Positions 9,001 to 18,788 of a DNA stretch of 64,000 bases are shown here, piece after piece. Made by a program: the position numbers and the translations under genes. The first letter of the stretch is position 1; every line of letters starts with the position of its first letter. Under the pieces are notes generated by a model. The model had not been told where the DNA came from and searched no databases. It saw only the letters and a program-made list of their open reading frames with translations. The stretch is from Candidatus Poribacteria bacterium (GTDB taxonomy: Bacteria; Poribacteria; WGA-4E; WGA-3G): positions 1 through 64,000 of the forward strand of contig RKRR01000103.1 of the NCBI GenBank assembly GCA_007571305.1, given 5' to 3'.

Positions 9001-9070
9001 CTATTTTCCTCCTATAAAGAAAGAGGGAATTGTCTCGGTCTCAGCACACTGCTCGCTCGTGTTTCCTATA

Positions 9071-9229
9071 TTAACCCAAATTGCTGGTTATGTAGCATAA
9101 CCTGTTAGGTTATGCATCTTCGGGCGCAGGAGACCAACACCCCTACGAACTGCTGCGGATCCTGAGCGTTTTTCAATAAAAAATAGCAGATGCATCTCTA
9201 AAATTGTGTCCGTAGCAAGTTGAATTATT
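9071..9229. mobile_element. Family A miniature inverted-repeat element
   Basis: Starts with TTAACCCAAATTGC and ends near GTAGCAAGTTGAATTA, a degenerate inverted copy of the end. The TAGCATAACCTGTTAGGTTATG core is at 9092-9113. It aligns along its whole length with the reverse complement of the 34469-34630 copy, including CTCTAAAATTGTGTCCGTAGC near the right end. It has no coding capacity and fills most of the 310-base gap between the tonB gene and the DUF5916 gene. Confidence 0.75.
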
Positions 9230-9310
9230 TTAGCATAAGCATACTTTAGATTGTAACACGTTTTTCGGTTCTATGTCAATTTTTGTATCAAACCAGTCGG
9301 GTTTCTCGGA

Positions 9311-11593
9311 TTATGGGTTCCACCAATAGGTCATCTTCGCGACCACCGTTGAATCCAACAGACGGGATCGAGTGGTACCGTTGGTGTCATACGTTTGATT
9401 GAAAACGAAGTAGAAATCGCTTCCTGGACGATAGATATAATTGATGAGGAAGTTGGTAGACACTACGTTCGTATCGGCGTTCCACTGTGCAAATAGTTTC
9501 GTAAAGAGTCCCGTAGTGAAGGAATAATCAAATCTACCTCTAAAAAGGTTGACGTAAACAGGGCGCGGGTTTCCATCGGTGAAATATACTGTGGGTAGGT
9601 CAACCACCTGATTAAATTGGTACTGAGCACTCACACTAATATGACCGTTCGGTTTAACCGTGGTTTGTATATACGCCCTGCGCACTTCGCCCTCGTAGAA
9701 ATCTTCAAGACCACCGCCTATCGTTGTACTGATCAGACGGCTGTCACTACTGGAGAGACGGACATGATACGAAGTGGATTGGTAGTCGCCTATCGGGACC
9801 TCTACGCCGTCCCTAAAATTAAAAACATCGTTCAAACGTTCAAAGGTGCGTCTTCCGTTAAAAAGGATGTAATCTCCAGAGTCAAATTCAAACCAGTTTG
9901 TGTAAGAAATGTTCCACTCTTCTAATTCGTTGTCGTGATTGAGAATATAGTTAGCCTCTGGGCCGGTCCAAATTTGCCGAATGCCGAATCTTTGGGGCAT
10001 CGGTACCCATCGCATCTCACCACGAAATTGCCGAATACCGGTACGTCTGACATATCCGACTGCAGGGTTAAAATCTTCATCAATGTCGGTATATGAACCC
10101 TCTACACGAAAACGACTACTCCGCCAATTGGAACCGATGTACCATGCATTGTTTTGCCCAGATGCACCCGGTTCAAACGTGCGAGACCACAACCCCCGCA
10201 TATCTACACTGTCGTTGGGTCGGTATTCAAAGTCAAAACCCCCAGCGCGATTGTAGTCGCCAATTTCATCTTTATTAACAGCAATCATGCCGATGCGGGA
10301 ACCCGAGGCAATGTCCTTTGTGATCCGCATCACAGAATAGTTGGTGCGCGGGATGTCAAGTGGATCGTCTTCCGTATCAGCATCGTAGAATTCATCTGTG
10401 AGAACATTGAGAAAGCCTACGCCATAGGAACCGATCTTACCGCTCGTTTTTCCACCGAAGATAATCGGGATCGCGTTTCCTTCAGCAAGTCCAATACGAC
10501 GGCTGTAGAAAAGGAGCATCGGTGGGGGTCGGCGAAAACTACTCCGCGGTATCCCAAAATCGAAAAGTCCAGCACCCTCTAAAAAGAAGGGACGCTTCTC
10601 AGGGAAAAAGAGACTGAATCGGGTCAGGTTCACCTGTTCTTCATCAGCTTCCACCTGTGCGAAGTCCGTGTTGTAGGTGATGTCTGCGGTCAGGTTTGAC
10701 GTAATGCCATATTTGGCATCAACGCCAATCTTGAACCTACCTTCGGTTTCAAGTCCAGTATCATCTTCGTTAATTTGAGTCACGCCGGGGAGGATGTATG
10801 GAAGGATCTCTAAGTTCCGAGAGAGGGCGATGTCTGAAAGGCCTGTGAGTCTTCCAAGGTTCGCGGTTCGGTACTTTGCCATGCCACCATAGGACGCTGG
10901 AACGGGTACCCATATCATCTCTTCTTGATTTCGGGCGAGTTCACGACCGGTGTTCATGCCCCATACTATCTCATCACTCTGCTTGAAACGAAGTTGACTA
11001 AATGGGATACTCAACTCGGAAGTCCAATAAGTGTCGTTGATTTTTGCTTTACATTCTACAACAGCGTCCCAATCCCTGTTGAGTGTGTCGCCACTGTTCG
11101 TTACAGCTCTGTCCTGTATCGCACCGAGGGCGTTTATACGGAAGAAGAAGCCGCTCCTCTTGTCATCGTATGTGTCCAATATCAGGAACACGGTATCGTT
11201 TTCGTGCAAATCGCGGGAATCACGGCGCATCTCATTCGCGACCAACTTCGATATCTCTGTATCGAAACAGGTAAAGCCGAAATAAATGTTCTCGCTATCG
11301 TAGAGGACTTTAACCTCCATTGATTCGGAACCGATCTCGCCTTCATAGGGTTCAATCTGTACAAACCGGTTAATCGATTCGGCATGCTTCCAATCCTCTT
11401 CCGTTAAGTCCCCGTCAATCTCGACACTCTCGTAAGTGCGGTATGCCTTAATCTGGTAGTCATGCGATTCGGCGTGTACGTTATCCGGGTTACAAACCCC
11501 TCCCACAATAGCAACGGTATGCAACAACACGGTAAGGAACAAATAAATTGTGATTCTTTGGAATTTTGGTGAAAAAAATAGATGGTCGTCCAA
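9311..11593 (-). CDS. DUF5916 outer-membrane protein with N-terminal CBM9-like domain
   Basis: A 760-residue exported protein: an N-terminal signal segment (about residues 12-40), then a carbohydrate-binding family 9-like beta-sandwich (about 45-235; EIDGDLTEEDW and YFGFTCFD are typical), followed by a long C-terminal region of the DUF5916 type (about 250-760). FSLFFPEKRPFFLEGAGLF is the hallmark of that family, which is expected to form an outer-membrane beta-barrel. The alternating hydrophobic pattern to the C-terminus fits a barrel. Substrate unknown. It sits between a tonB gene and two TonB-dependent receptors on the same strand. Confidence 0.88.
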   Translation of the reverse strand: MDDHLFFSPKFQRITIYLFLTVLLHTVAIVGGVCNPDNVHAESHDYQIKAYRTYESVEIDGDLTEEDWKHAESINRFVQIEPYEGEIGSESMEVKVLYDSENIYFGFTCFDTEISKLVANEMRRDSRDLHENDTVFLILDTYDDKRSGFFFRINALGAIQDRAVTNSGDTLNRDWDAVVECKAKINDTYWTSELSIPFSQLRFKQSDEIVWGMNTGRELARNQEEMIWVPVPASYGGMAKYRTANLGRLTGLSDIALSRNLEILPYILPGVTQINEDDTGLETEGRFKIGVDAKYGITSNLTADITYNTDFAQVEADEEQVNLTRFSLFFPEKRPFFLEGAGLFDFGIPRSSFRRPPPMLLFYSRRIGLAEGNAIPIIFGGKTSGKIGSYGVGFLNVLTDEFYDADTEDDPLDIPRTNYSVMRITKDIASGSRIGMIAVNKDEIGDYNRAGGFDFEYRPNDSVDMRGLWSRTFEPGASGQNNAWYIGSNWRSSRFRVEGSYTDIDEDFNPAVGYVRRTGIRQFRGEMRWVPMPQRFGIRQIWTGPEANYILNHDNELEEWNISYTNWFEFDSGDYILFNGRRTFERLNDVFNFRDGVEVPIGDYQSTSYHVRLSSSDSRLISTTIGGGLEDFYEGEVRRAYIQTTVKPNGHISVSAQYQFNQVVDLPTVYFTDGNPRPVYVNLFRGRFDYSFTTGLFTKLFAQWNADTNVVSTNFLINYIYRPGSDFYFVFNQTYDTNGTTRSRLLDSTVVAKMTYWWNP

Positions 11594-11671
11594 AAAACGT
11601 CGCCTCCTTTAAGGTAAAGAGATGTAATTTAGGACGAGAGAAAACGCAAATTGGACTATATAAATTTTAAT

Positions 11672-11789
11672 AGGGCTTACGCAGTCTGCGCTTCTGTAGC
11701 ATAACCTGTTAGGTTGTGTCAAGGAACCGTGTGTTTTTTGTCGGTTCGTCCTCTCAGAGACCTTGTTATTGTCAAAATTGTGTAAGTTT
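11672..11789. mobile_element. Family B miniature element, near-complete copy
   Basis: From AGGGCTTACGCA through TAGCATAACCTGTTAGGTTGTG and GGAACCGTGTGTTTTTT to a degenerate right end (TGTGTAAGTTTTG). It aligns with the reverse complement of the 58586-58704 copy over its length. It has no ORF. Confidence 0.75.
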
Positions 11790-11810
11790 TGTCTTAATTT
11801 AGAGGGTTCA

Positions 11811-14102
11811 TCAAAATTCCAACGTTATCGCCAGAAATGGAATAATTGGTAATTGCGAAACGGGTTCCTCTTTTGTAAAATTCCGACTGTAGCGAACTTC
11901 AAGAATATTGTTGCGGTTATAAACGTTCCATATTTCAAGTGCCACCCCCAATTCCCAACCTTTATCCTCTAAATCACCGAACAGTTGCAAGTGGAGGCTT
12001 AGGTCTAATCGATGGTACGGTGCGGTGCGCTTCCACTCTCCATAACGGGGTTGCCATTTTTTTTCCTTTGTCCGAAAAATCGTAACATGAGTCCGGCCTA
12101 CTAAAGGCGCGTAGAGGACACCGCTCTGATATTGCCATTTCGCACTTATATCCAATGTATCAATAAGCGGCACTGAGCGCAGGAATGCTTGGAGAGCATT
12201 GTAACTCGCCGCGACAGTTAGCACATGCGGACTGCTGTAGGTATAAAATCGATGGAATTCTTCGGGGGAATCGCGGCGTTTAGAAACGGTGTACGCATAC
12301 GCCACCCACCCATCAAAAGTATCGGTTTCATACCCGAATGAAACTTCAAACCCACGTACAAATCCTGTCTGACCGTTCTGATACTGCTTGTCCTCTTTAT
12401 TGTAGGTAATCAGATCTCGGAGTGTCTTGTAATAACCTGCGATATTCATTTTCGCATCCAAGGGTAGTGTCTGTCTCAATTCAAGGACGTAGTGCGTTGC
12501 AAGACTCTGTTCAAGGGATGCGTTTGGTGTTACTCCCAGCACAAATTGATCTAATCTCGGATTCTGTGCGTAGCGACCATAGTTAAAGAATAGAAATGCT
12601 TCCCATGGGAGGTCAAAACCGAGTTGTGCACGTGGCTGAAGAGAGAGGTTATCCGTGAGATTAAAGTAACTCGCTCTCACTCCGAAAGTGCCCCAAACGT
12701 TAGAATGGATCAGATTCTGCCGAGCTTGCAGGTATCCCTCTAAGCGGTGAAGGTTTCTAGTTTCAGTGACGTTGACTTTTTTCTGTTGGTGCCAAATTCG
12801 AAAGTCATAATCAGGATCACCCTCTTCAACTCTGCGTGCGCCGTGGCTTATCACCGTTGAAGGGGTCCTTGAAAGTAGATAACCAAATTCTACAGTCTCA
12901 TCAGTATTCTCCGAGGATGTCGTGTAGGTGAAATCATTTCGGAGTGCATAGACAGAGGCTGCCGCCCGGTAATAGTATTCCTTACCAAAAGCGATTTCAT
13001 TTTCTGTAAATGAACGGGTAAATGACAAAATAGACCGAAATTTCGGCAATAACTGGGAGTAAAAGTGAATGCCTTGGACATCAAACGGGTTTTCTGATAG
13101 AAGGGGACCTTGGAGATCGCTGTCGTGAACTTCATTTGCTCCCAATCGCAACTCAGATGCATCATACGCAGTGACTGCGTTAAGCACTAATCCGTGGGTG
13201 TTATTGAGTTTATAAACGCCTTTGAGTTGATAACTCTGAAAACGTGGCACCTGTCGGACGAAATCTTCAAGATTTACTAACCTTGAAGCCAAGTCAAAAA
13301 ATGGTTCCAGATGGCTGCGTCTCCCGAAAGCGTACCAATAGCCTTGCCCGGGTAACGCTCTGTTTTCTAGGAATTCTTGGTCGGTACTCGCCGATTTTCC
13401 GCCTGTTTCGTTTGCATTTTTGCTGAACACCTGAGCATCGCCGAGAAGTATATTCTTGGAAACGTGGAAAATAGGTTTTTTATCTGTTTTCTTTCCAACA
13501 TCCGCCGCGGTTTTTTTTTGAAAGGATAAAGCACCACTGAGAAAGCCTTCGGAATAGATAAAACTCGGTTTTAGCGTTCCATCCAACCACCCCAAAGATT
13601 CCAGCTTTTGTGGACGAGAATGTATATCAATTACTGCCTGTGAGTCCGCGCCAAACTCGGCACCAAATCCACCCGGATACACATCAACCTTTCCAATAAC
13701 CTCCGAACTCATCACCGAAACAATACCGAGGAGATGATATGGGTATCCTAACGGCAATCGATCAAAGTAGTAGAGATTATCTCCGGGGGCACCGCCTCTC
13801 ACAGAAAGTGCTCCGAAGAAATCGTTGACTGTACCAACGCTCGGAAGTCTGGCTATCCCGCGAATGGGGTCACCAGCACTGCCTGTGGCTCGTCTGAGCA
13901 TGTCTCCGCTCAACGTCCGTCGTTGCCTTGTTTGAGGGGGTTCTGTCTCGACTATTATTGTCTCTAACGTGGGAACAGGACGTGAATCTGCATCCTGCGA
14001 TGCGTCTGGCTCGCTGACATCATCCTCACCAGTCTGTCCCAAGGCACCCAATGGTAATATGAGAATTAGGAGAATTAATATTTCCTTTAGGTTGTGTCTC
14101 AT
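11811..14102 (-). CDS. TonB-dependent outer-membrane receptor
   Basis: A 763-residue receptor: signal peptide (about residues 1-22), an acidic linker, a plug domain (about 45-160; GDPIRGIARLPSVGTVNDFFG and VRGG lie in it) and a large C-terminal barrel ending in an aromatic residue (LAITLEF), as expected for barrel insertion. It lacks the N-terminal carboxypeptidase-like domain of its neighbour. The two genes are tandem paralogues with the same plug and barrel layout and a near-identical C-terminus, 12 bases apart, so likely co-transcribed. Ligand unknown; no SusD partner is present. Confidence 0.9.
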   Translation of the reverse strand: MRHNLKEILILLILILPLGALGQTGEDDVSEPDASQDADSRPVPTLETIIVETEPPQTRQRRTLSGDMLRRATGSAGDPIRGIARLPSVGTVNDFFGALSVRGGAPGDNLYYFDRLPLGYPYHLLGIVSVMSSEVIGKVDVYPGGFGAEFGADSQAVIDIHSRPQKLESLGWLDGTLKPSFIYSEGFLSGALSFQKKTAADVGKKTDKKPIFHVSKNILLGDAQVFSKNANETGGKSASTDQEFLENRALPGQGYWYAFGRRSHLEPFFDLASRLVNLEDFVRQVPRFQSYQLKGVYKLNNTHGLVLNAVTAYDASELRLGANEVHDSDLQGPLLSENPFDVQGIHFYSQLLPKFRSILSFTRSFTENEIAFGKEYYYRAAASVYALRNDFTYTTSSENTDETVEFGYLLSRTPSTVISHGARRVEEGDPDYDFRIWHQQKKVNVTETRNLHRLEGYLQARQNLIHSNVWGTFGVRASYFNLTDNLSLQPRAQLGFDLPWEAFLFFNYGRYAQNPRLDQFVLGVTPNASLEQSLATHYVLELRQTLPLDAKMNIAGYYKTLRDLITYNKEDKQYQNGQTGFVRGFEVSFGYETDTFDGWVAYAYTVSKRRDSPEEFHRFYTYSSPHVLTVAASYNALQAFLRSVPLIDTLDISAKWQYQSGVLYAPLVGRTHVTIFRTKEKKWQPRYGEWKRTAPYHRLDLSLHLQLFGDLEDKGWELGVALEIWNVYNRNNILEVRYSRNFTKEEPVSQLPIIPFLAITLEF

Positions 14103-14114
14103 GAGGAAAATCGC

Positions 14115-16349
14115 CTAAAATTCCGCTGTAATCCCCAAATAAGGAATAATAGGTAATTGGTTGATATCTTCACGCTCAGTGTAGTTCTCGTTATAACTGT
14201 AATCAAGCAAATTCTGTCGGTTATAAGCATTTAGGAGTTCCAAGAAGGTCCCGAGTTTCCATCTGCCAAACTGAAAGGTTTTACTAACGCGCAGGTCGAG
14301 TCTGTGATAGGGAGGCAAGCGATCAGAGTTAGTTTCAGCATAGATAGGGATGTAGAGAATTTCTCCATTTCTCGGATCAAATCGGGTCATTGCGTTTTCA
14401 ACAGGTGTGTATGGGTTACCAGTTCGGTACTGCCATTTTGCGCCAATTTCCCATGTAGGGGTAAGATTGTAACTCGCGGCGAACGTAGCAACATGCGTCT
14501 GGTCAAATGAATAGAGGCGATAGGGTTCGTCAGGGCGATCGCGCCGTTTGGACAGGGCATACGCGTAGGAAACCCAGCTAAAAAATCGATCACCGCTGCG
14601 GTGTCGCAGGAAAATCTCGGTGCCTTGTGCGTAACCGACCCCTTGATTGAGATAACCTGATTCTTCGTCAACAGTCACTAAGTCGGCAAGGTTTTTGTAA
14701 TAAGCTGCCATTTTGATTTCTGTATCTTGTGAAAGTTGCCGTTTAAGTTCTAAGATATAATGGCTTGCTTGACTCGACTTCAGGGCAGGGTTACCAATAC
14801 TGGGCGAAAGTTGTGGCGGTAGCGGGGTCTGATTGTAAATCCCATAAGCAAATTGGAGTTCAGAACTGTTAGGAAGTTCCACGAGCACACTGCCACGCGG
14901 TTGGACAGAAAGTTGATCAATACGATTGAAATAATCAAATCTCAATCCAAACACAACTGACAAAAACGGGAGCAGTGTGTATCGGTCTTGCAAATAGGCT
15001 TCAACGCGATACCCGCGCACATACTCGTCTATCGCTACTTTTTCCTCGAACCGGATGTCATAGTCAACCTCGCCTTCATCAGGGATCCGAGAGAAGGTTC
15101 CAGTAACCTGTCCGGGCTCAAAACCAAGGATCAACCCAGATTCCAACCGATGCTTCGCGTTTAACGCATAAGTGAGGTCTTCGCGAAGCACATAGTCTGG
15201 AGCATCAATTTCGAGCGAGAGTGTTGGACCGAAATTAACGTCAAATAGAAACTTTGAACGGGTGAGCGATAGATAGGAGATAAGCCGTTCTGTTAAGAAG
15301 GAGCGAAGGTGAATTCCTGCTCCTTCGAAACCGCTTTCAAAACTCACGTTTCCTTGAAAATCTTCGTCTACATCTTCGCCATCCAGTTTCAGAGCAAACC
15401 GATCACCAGATGCAAAGACATTAAAAAAGAGTTGATGCTTTTCATTAAAATCGTAGCCCGATTTTAGTTGGTAATCCCAGAAACGCGGAAAGGCAGTGAT
15501 TGCCCCGGTATTGAATGACAAGGATCCGATGAAAAGGTCAATGTAACTTCTACGACCCGCGGCGTACCAGTAACCCTTTTCGCCTATCTTGCCTTGAAGC
15601 AATCCCTCTGAAAAGAGAAGATTGAGGTTAAATTTTCCACGCAAATTTGCTGGACTGCTGTCTTGCGAATAGATATCGATGACTGCTTGGGAATCCACCC
15701 CATACTCGGCACCGTATCCCCCTGCATAGACATCAATTCGGTCGATAATTTCAGAACTCAAGGACGAGACGAGCCCGCCAAAGTGATATGGGTAACCGAC
15801 AGGCACTCGATCGAAATAGTAGAGATTATCTTCATCGGAACCCCCGCGAATATAGAGGGCACCACTAAAATCGTTTGCGACACCGATGCCGGGAATTGCT
15901 GGAAGGGCGCGAAGGGCATCACCGGCTGTACCGGGCAGGCGCGTAATTTCCTGTGCCTGAAGGCTTTTTTTACTGACAGTCTTAGGGGCACTTTCACCGG
16001 TGACCTCAACACCTTCAAGACGATACTGCGATGTTTCGACGTAGATTTCAGATTCCAACGTCTCTTCTGCCGTGACAACAATCGGGGTGCGTTGTGATAA
16101 CTCAGTATCAGGCACTGTCGTAATTAAAGTATAGGTTCCTGCGGGGATAGCACTAAAAACGAACTTTCCATTTTCATCAGTTTTCTGACGTGTGTCGATT
16201 TCAGCGATGAGAACCTCTGCACCTGCTAATGGTTCTTTGGTGCTGTTGTTATAAACAGTGCCCTGAATTGTGCCTGTCTGAGAAAAGGCAACCGCGGGAA
16301 TCCAAAATACCATGAGTAGGCAAAAAAGGGGCTTCATGAAAACTGGCAA
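14115..16349 (-). CDS. TonB-dependent receptor with carboxypeptidase-regulatory-like N-domain
   Basis: A 744-residue receptor with a signal peptide (about residues 1-23). A CarboxypepD_reg-like beta-sandwich follows (about 25-105; GTIQGTVYNNSTKEPLAGAEV and the DENGKFVFSAIPAGTYTL pattern). Then come a plug domain (about 115-230) and a transmembrane barrel finishing in YLGITAEF. It imports an unknown ligand across the outer membrane using TonB energy, plausibly via the TonB at 8047-9000. It is first of the tandem pair and may be driven by the weak promoter at about 16484-16514. Confidence 0.92.
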   Translation of the reverse strand: MPVFMKPLFCLLMVFWIPAVAFSQTGTIQGTVYNNSTKEPLAGAEVLIAEIDTRQKTDENGKFVFSAIPAGTYTLITTVPDTELSQRTPIVVTAEETLESEIYVETSQYRLEGVEVTGESAPKTVSKKSLQAQEITRLPGTAGDALRALPAIPGIGVANDFSGALYIRGGSDEDNLYYFDRVPVGYPYHFGGLVSSLSSEIIDRIDVYAGGYGAEYGVDSQAVIDIYSQDSSPANLRGKFNLNLLFSEGLLQGKIGEKGYWYAAGRRSYIDLFIGSLSFNTGAITAFPRFWDYQLKSGYDFNEKHQLFFNVFASGDRFALKLDGEDVDEDFQGNVSFESGFEGAGIHLRSFLTERLISYLSLTRSKFLFDVNFGPTLSLEIDAPDYVLREDLTYALNAKHRLESGLILGFEPGQVTGTFSRIPDEGEVDYDIRFEEKVAIDEYVRGYRVEAYLQDRYTLLPFLSVVFGLRFDYFNRIDQLSVQPRGSVLVELPNSSELQFAYGIYNQTPLPPQLSPSIGNPALKSSQASHYILELKRQLSQDTEIKMAAYYKNLADLVTVDEESGYLNQGVGYAQGTEIFLRHRSGDRFFSWVSYAYALSKRRDRPDEPYRLYSFDQTHVATFAASYNLTPTWEIGAKWQYRTGNPYTPVENAMTRFDPRNGEILYIPIYAETNSDRLPPYHRLDLRVSKTFQFGRWKLGTFLELLNAYNRQNLLDYSYNENYTEREDINQLPIIPYLGITAEF

Positions 16350-16483
16350 CTCCTATCTGTATGAGAGAATTGTAGACGATATGTCCAACGTGAGTCCGAA
16401 TTTAAAAGTTTACAGCATCTATTCATAGCAACGTGCTTAGATGCTCTCTGATAGTCCGATATAGAACTCACACTGTTCTTTAA

Positions 16484-16514
16484 ATTATACAATTTTTCTA
16501 TTCGGGATTGCCAA
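16484..16514 (-). promoter_or_regulatory. Possible promoter of the TonB-receptor operon
   Basis: On the minus strand, TTGGCA and TATAAT are separated by 19 bases, upstream of the receptor gene that starts at 16349. The spacing is long, so the call is tentative. The rest of the 16350-16685 gap holds no ORF I would call. Confidence 0.35.
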
Positions 16515-16644
16515 AGAAATGTGGAATTTTTAGTTTTTTGAAAATCTTGATCGAGGCTACATTCTGTTCTTCATGGAGGATTTAGGATATTGATTGGTGT
16601 GGTTGAGGAACCGCATCTACCTTGGTTAGGGATCCAGGGGAGGA

Positions 16645-16671
16645 GGGTAGGGCAGGCGGCTTTGCCCACCC
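16645..16671. other. G/C-rich inverted repeat downstream of the PhyH gene
   Basis: GGGTAGGGCA and TGCCCACCC pair around a short loop, just past the PhyH stop codon on the minus strand. There is no T-run, so terminator function is uncertain; it may be part of a dispersed repeat of which this is the only copy here. Confidence 0.4.
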
Positions 16672-16685
16672 TTCGTGTTTTTGTG

Positions 16686-17534
16686 TTAGCGCGCAACAGC
16701 ATCAGAACCGAGGTTTTCCTGAATCCATGCGCGAAGTGGGACATCCTTTTCACTAGGGGATGTGAAACCGTGCCCACCTGTACTTTTCCCTAAAATCTGT
16801 TGGCGAATCGGGTCCGAGCGATCCATGTAATGCTCTACGGTCATGTCATCGCGGGGCTGCAGCCAGCGGTAACTGTAGCCGTAAAACAGCACTTTTCGGG
16901 TGATGTCGGAGGCGTTTCGTCCGGCGGCATGCCAGAGCCTGCGATCGAAAAAGACGGCTGTTCCGGGTTTGGCGAACACAGGGGTCGCCCCCTCGGGATC
17001 CGATACAGGGTCATCGGGCATATCTAACGTGTTTGATTTTTGGCTACCCGGTACTACAGAAAAATTACCGCGCCCTGGCATGGATGTATCGGTCAGAAAA
17101 AATGCTACTTTCAGCGATATACGTGGTCGCGGATTGCCCTCTAATTCGAAATTGAGTCTACCGCTATCTTGGTGCCAACCGAGGCGTTTCTGTTGGGCAC
17201 GCTCTTCTGATGGGAGCGGCGGTAGTACAATCAGGTGTGAATGATAGAGTTTGATGTTCCATCCCAAAATTCCCCAGACTTTCGGAAAAGTCGTGGGCCA
17301 ATCGAGCAGTTCGATAAAGTTTTCGTCTCTGCCGACGAAGTCGAGGATGTTGAATTTCGCATCGGGCGGAAGTTCCTCTTTGCCCAAATGCTCTGCCCCG
17401 ACTCGGTCAACAGCGGCTATTAACTTATCAACCATCTCCTGTGGGATGGCATCCTCAACCACAAAGAAACCGTTGTCTTCAAATTGCTGTTTTTCTGTTT
17501 CAGTCAAACAGTGTTCCAAACATAGCGGGTTCAT
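16686..17534 (-). CDS. Phytanoyl-CoA dioxygenase (PhyH) family protein
   Basis: A 282-residue Fe(II)/2-oxoglutarate-dependent oxygenase. The metal triad is His121-x-Asp123 (GWHQDSG) and His202 (LWHAAGRN). Arg213 (DITRK) is placed to bind 2-oxoglutarate. The double-stranded beta-helix core spans about residues 95-235. Such proteins hydroxylate small molecules or lipid-derived substrates; the substrate cannot be inferred. The start has a GGGGAG site 4-5 bases upstream. A second family member lies at 55523-56359 and shares the N-terminal pattern (ENNG/EDNG, then a helix) and the C-terminal GYAYRW-type motif. Confidence 0.92.
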   Translation of the reverse strand: MNPLCLEHCLTETEKQQFEDNGFFVVEDAIPQEMVDKLIAAVDRVGAEHLGKEELPPDAKFNILDFVGRDENFIELLDWPTTFPKVWGILGWNIKLYHSHLIVLPPLPSEERAQQKRLGWHQDSGRLNFELEGNPRPRISLKVAFFLTDTSMPGRGNFSVVPGSQKSNTLDMPDDPVSDPEGATPVFAKPGTAVFFDRRLWHAAGRNASDITRKVLFYGYSYRWLQPRDDMTVEHYMDRSDPIRQQILGKSTGGHGFTSPSEKDVPLRAWIQENLGSDAVAR

Positions 17535-17631
17535 TTTGCTCCCCTTATAGAAGCGACAGGAGGTCGCGATACTTTAGTTTGCAAAAGTTTATACTGAATC
17601 CAAATTTCGGTCAATGCGAATTTTTAATTTT

Positions 17632-17699
17632 AGGACTTACACAAGCTGCGCTTCTGTAGCATAACCTGTTAGGTTGTGTCAGGGAACCGTGTGTTTTAT
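17632..17699. repeat. Family B miniature repeat, truncated
   Basis: It carries AGGACTTAC, TAGCATAACCTGTTAGGTTGTG and GGAACCGTGTGTTTT, then breaks off. The next bases, CCGCGAGGTAAAATTAAAAAT, resemble the tail of repeat C, suggesting one repeat interrupted another. Confidence 0.65.
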
Positions 17700-17723
17700 C
17701 CTTCATGACCCCGCGAGGTAAAA

Positions 17724-18788
17724 TTAAAAATCGGACTCTACTTGCTTTGCGCGCGCTACTGCGCGCCATCTCCGCCAGAAATTCACGCCAGCCGTAAAAA
17801 GAAATCCAACTCCGATAATACCAGCTGTCGCAGCACCTAATACCAACTCAGGTTTCGCTATAATACCGTAGATCGCTGCCCCAATGAGCAGGACGGCAAT
17901 GAGGGTATCTTTGAGACTGTTCTTTTGTGCCCGTTTTTGAAGGAGGCTCAGGTTACTTAACTTCCGTTGCTTTACATAGGCAGCGAGTGGTTCCACAGGA
18001 ACATGCACCGATTCGGCTTGTTCGGGTGACACCTCGTTTACACAACGAAAGCCGATATTTCCAGCGGCATAGTCTGGCGGCGCATGTAGACGATTGGCAC
18101 ACCGAAAATAGCGTTCTGCTGTGCCATCACGGACTTCTAACCATGATCCGCCACGCAGGGTTTTCTGTTTATCCTCCACCGTCTGTTTAAATGTTGGACG
18201 GCTTGAATCAGAATACGGTTGATACCAATCGGCAGTCCATTCCCACACATTTCCCGCCGCATCGCCGACTCCGTAGGGGCTTACCGTGGCGGGACGAACA
18301 CCTATAGAGGTGAGAGATGCCGCCAGGATCTGTGAAGTCTCCGCAGCGGTTTCTGGAGATTCAGATTCATCCGGAACAAAGACATTACCCCACGGATAGA
18401 TCCGTCCATCGGGACCGCGGCAGGCTTTCTCCCATTCTGCTTCTGTCGGTAGTCGTTTGCCTGCCCATTGTGTATACGCGTTACTATCGTGCCAACTCAC
18501 GTGAACAACTGGAAGGTTCGCATCTTCAGGTGCAAAGTTGCCGTTTTTCCAATGTGGAGGCGGTGAATGATTCGTTTCCTGTACAAACGCAGCATATTCG
18601 GCATTTGTTACGGGATACTGCTCAATGAGGTATGCCCCCAGAAAGCGTACGTGCATCGGTGCTTCATCAAGTTTGGCATGCTGCGAATTGGCTAAGGCGG
18701 TGCCGTAAAACGCTTCAATATCGGTGCCCATGATGAACGCCCCCCGTGGAATAAGAACTACGTTGGTAGGTTTTTGGTTTTGATTCAT
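17724..18788 (-). CDS. SUMF1/FGE-fold protein with C-terminal membrane helices, catalytic cysteines absent
   Basis: From the ATG at 18788, which forms an ATGA overlap with the lipoate ligase stop, it encodes 354 residues; the ORF track start is four codons earlier. The formylglycine-generating-enzyme/SUMF1 fold fills about residues 10-255 (IPRGAFIMG, RLPTEAEWEKACRG, GNVWEWTADWY, LRGGSW, NIGFRCV). The two active-site cysteines of true FGE, expected just after GGSW, are replaced (GGSWLEVRDGT), so sulfatase activation is unlikely. Two hydrophobic segments near residues 290-335 suggest membrane attachment with a short basic tail. Role unknown. Confidence 0.82.
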   Translation of the reverse strand: MNQNQKPTNVVLIPRGAFIMGTDIEAFYGTALANSQHAKLDEAPMHVRFLGAYLIEQYPVTNAEYAAFVQETNHSPPPHWKNGNFAPEDANLPVVHVSWHDSNAYTQWAGKRLPTEAEWEKACRGPDGRIYPWGNVFVPDESESPETAAETSQILAASLTSIGVRPATVSPYGVGDAAGNVWEWTADWYQPYSDSSRPTFKQTVEDKQKTLRGGSWLEVRDGTAERYFRCANRLHAPPDYAAGNIGFRCVNEVSPEQAESVHVPVEPLAAYVKQRKLSNLSLLQKRAQKNSLKDTLIAVLLIGAAIYGIIAKPELVLGAATAGIIGVGFLFTAGVNFWRRWRAVARAKQVESDF

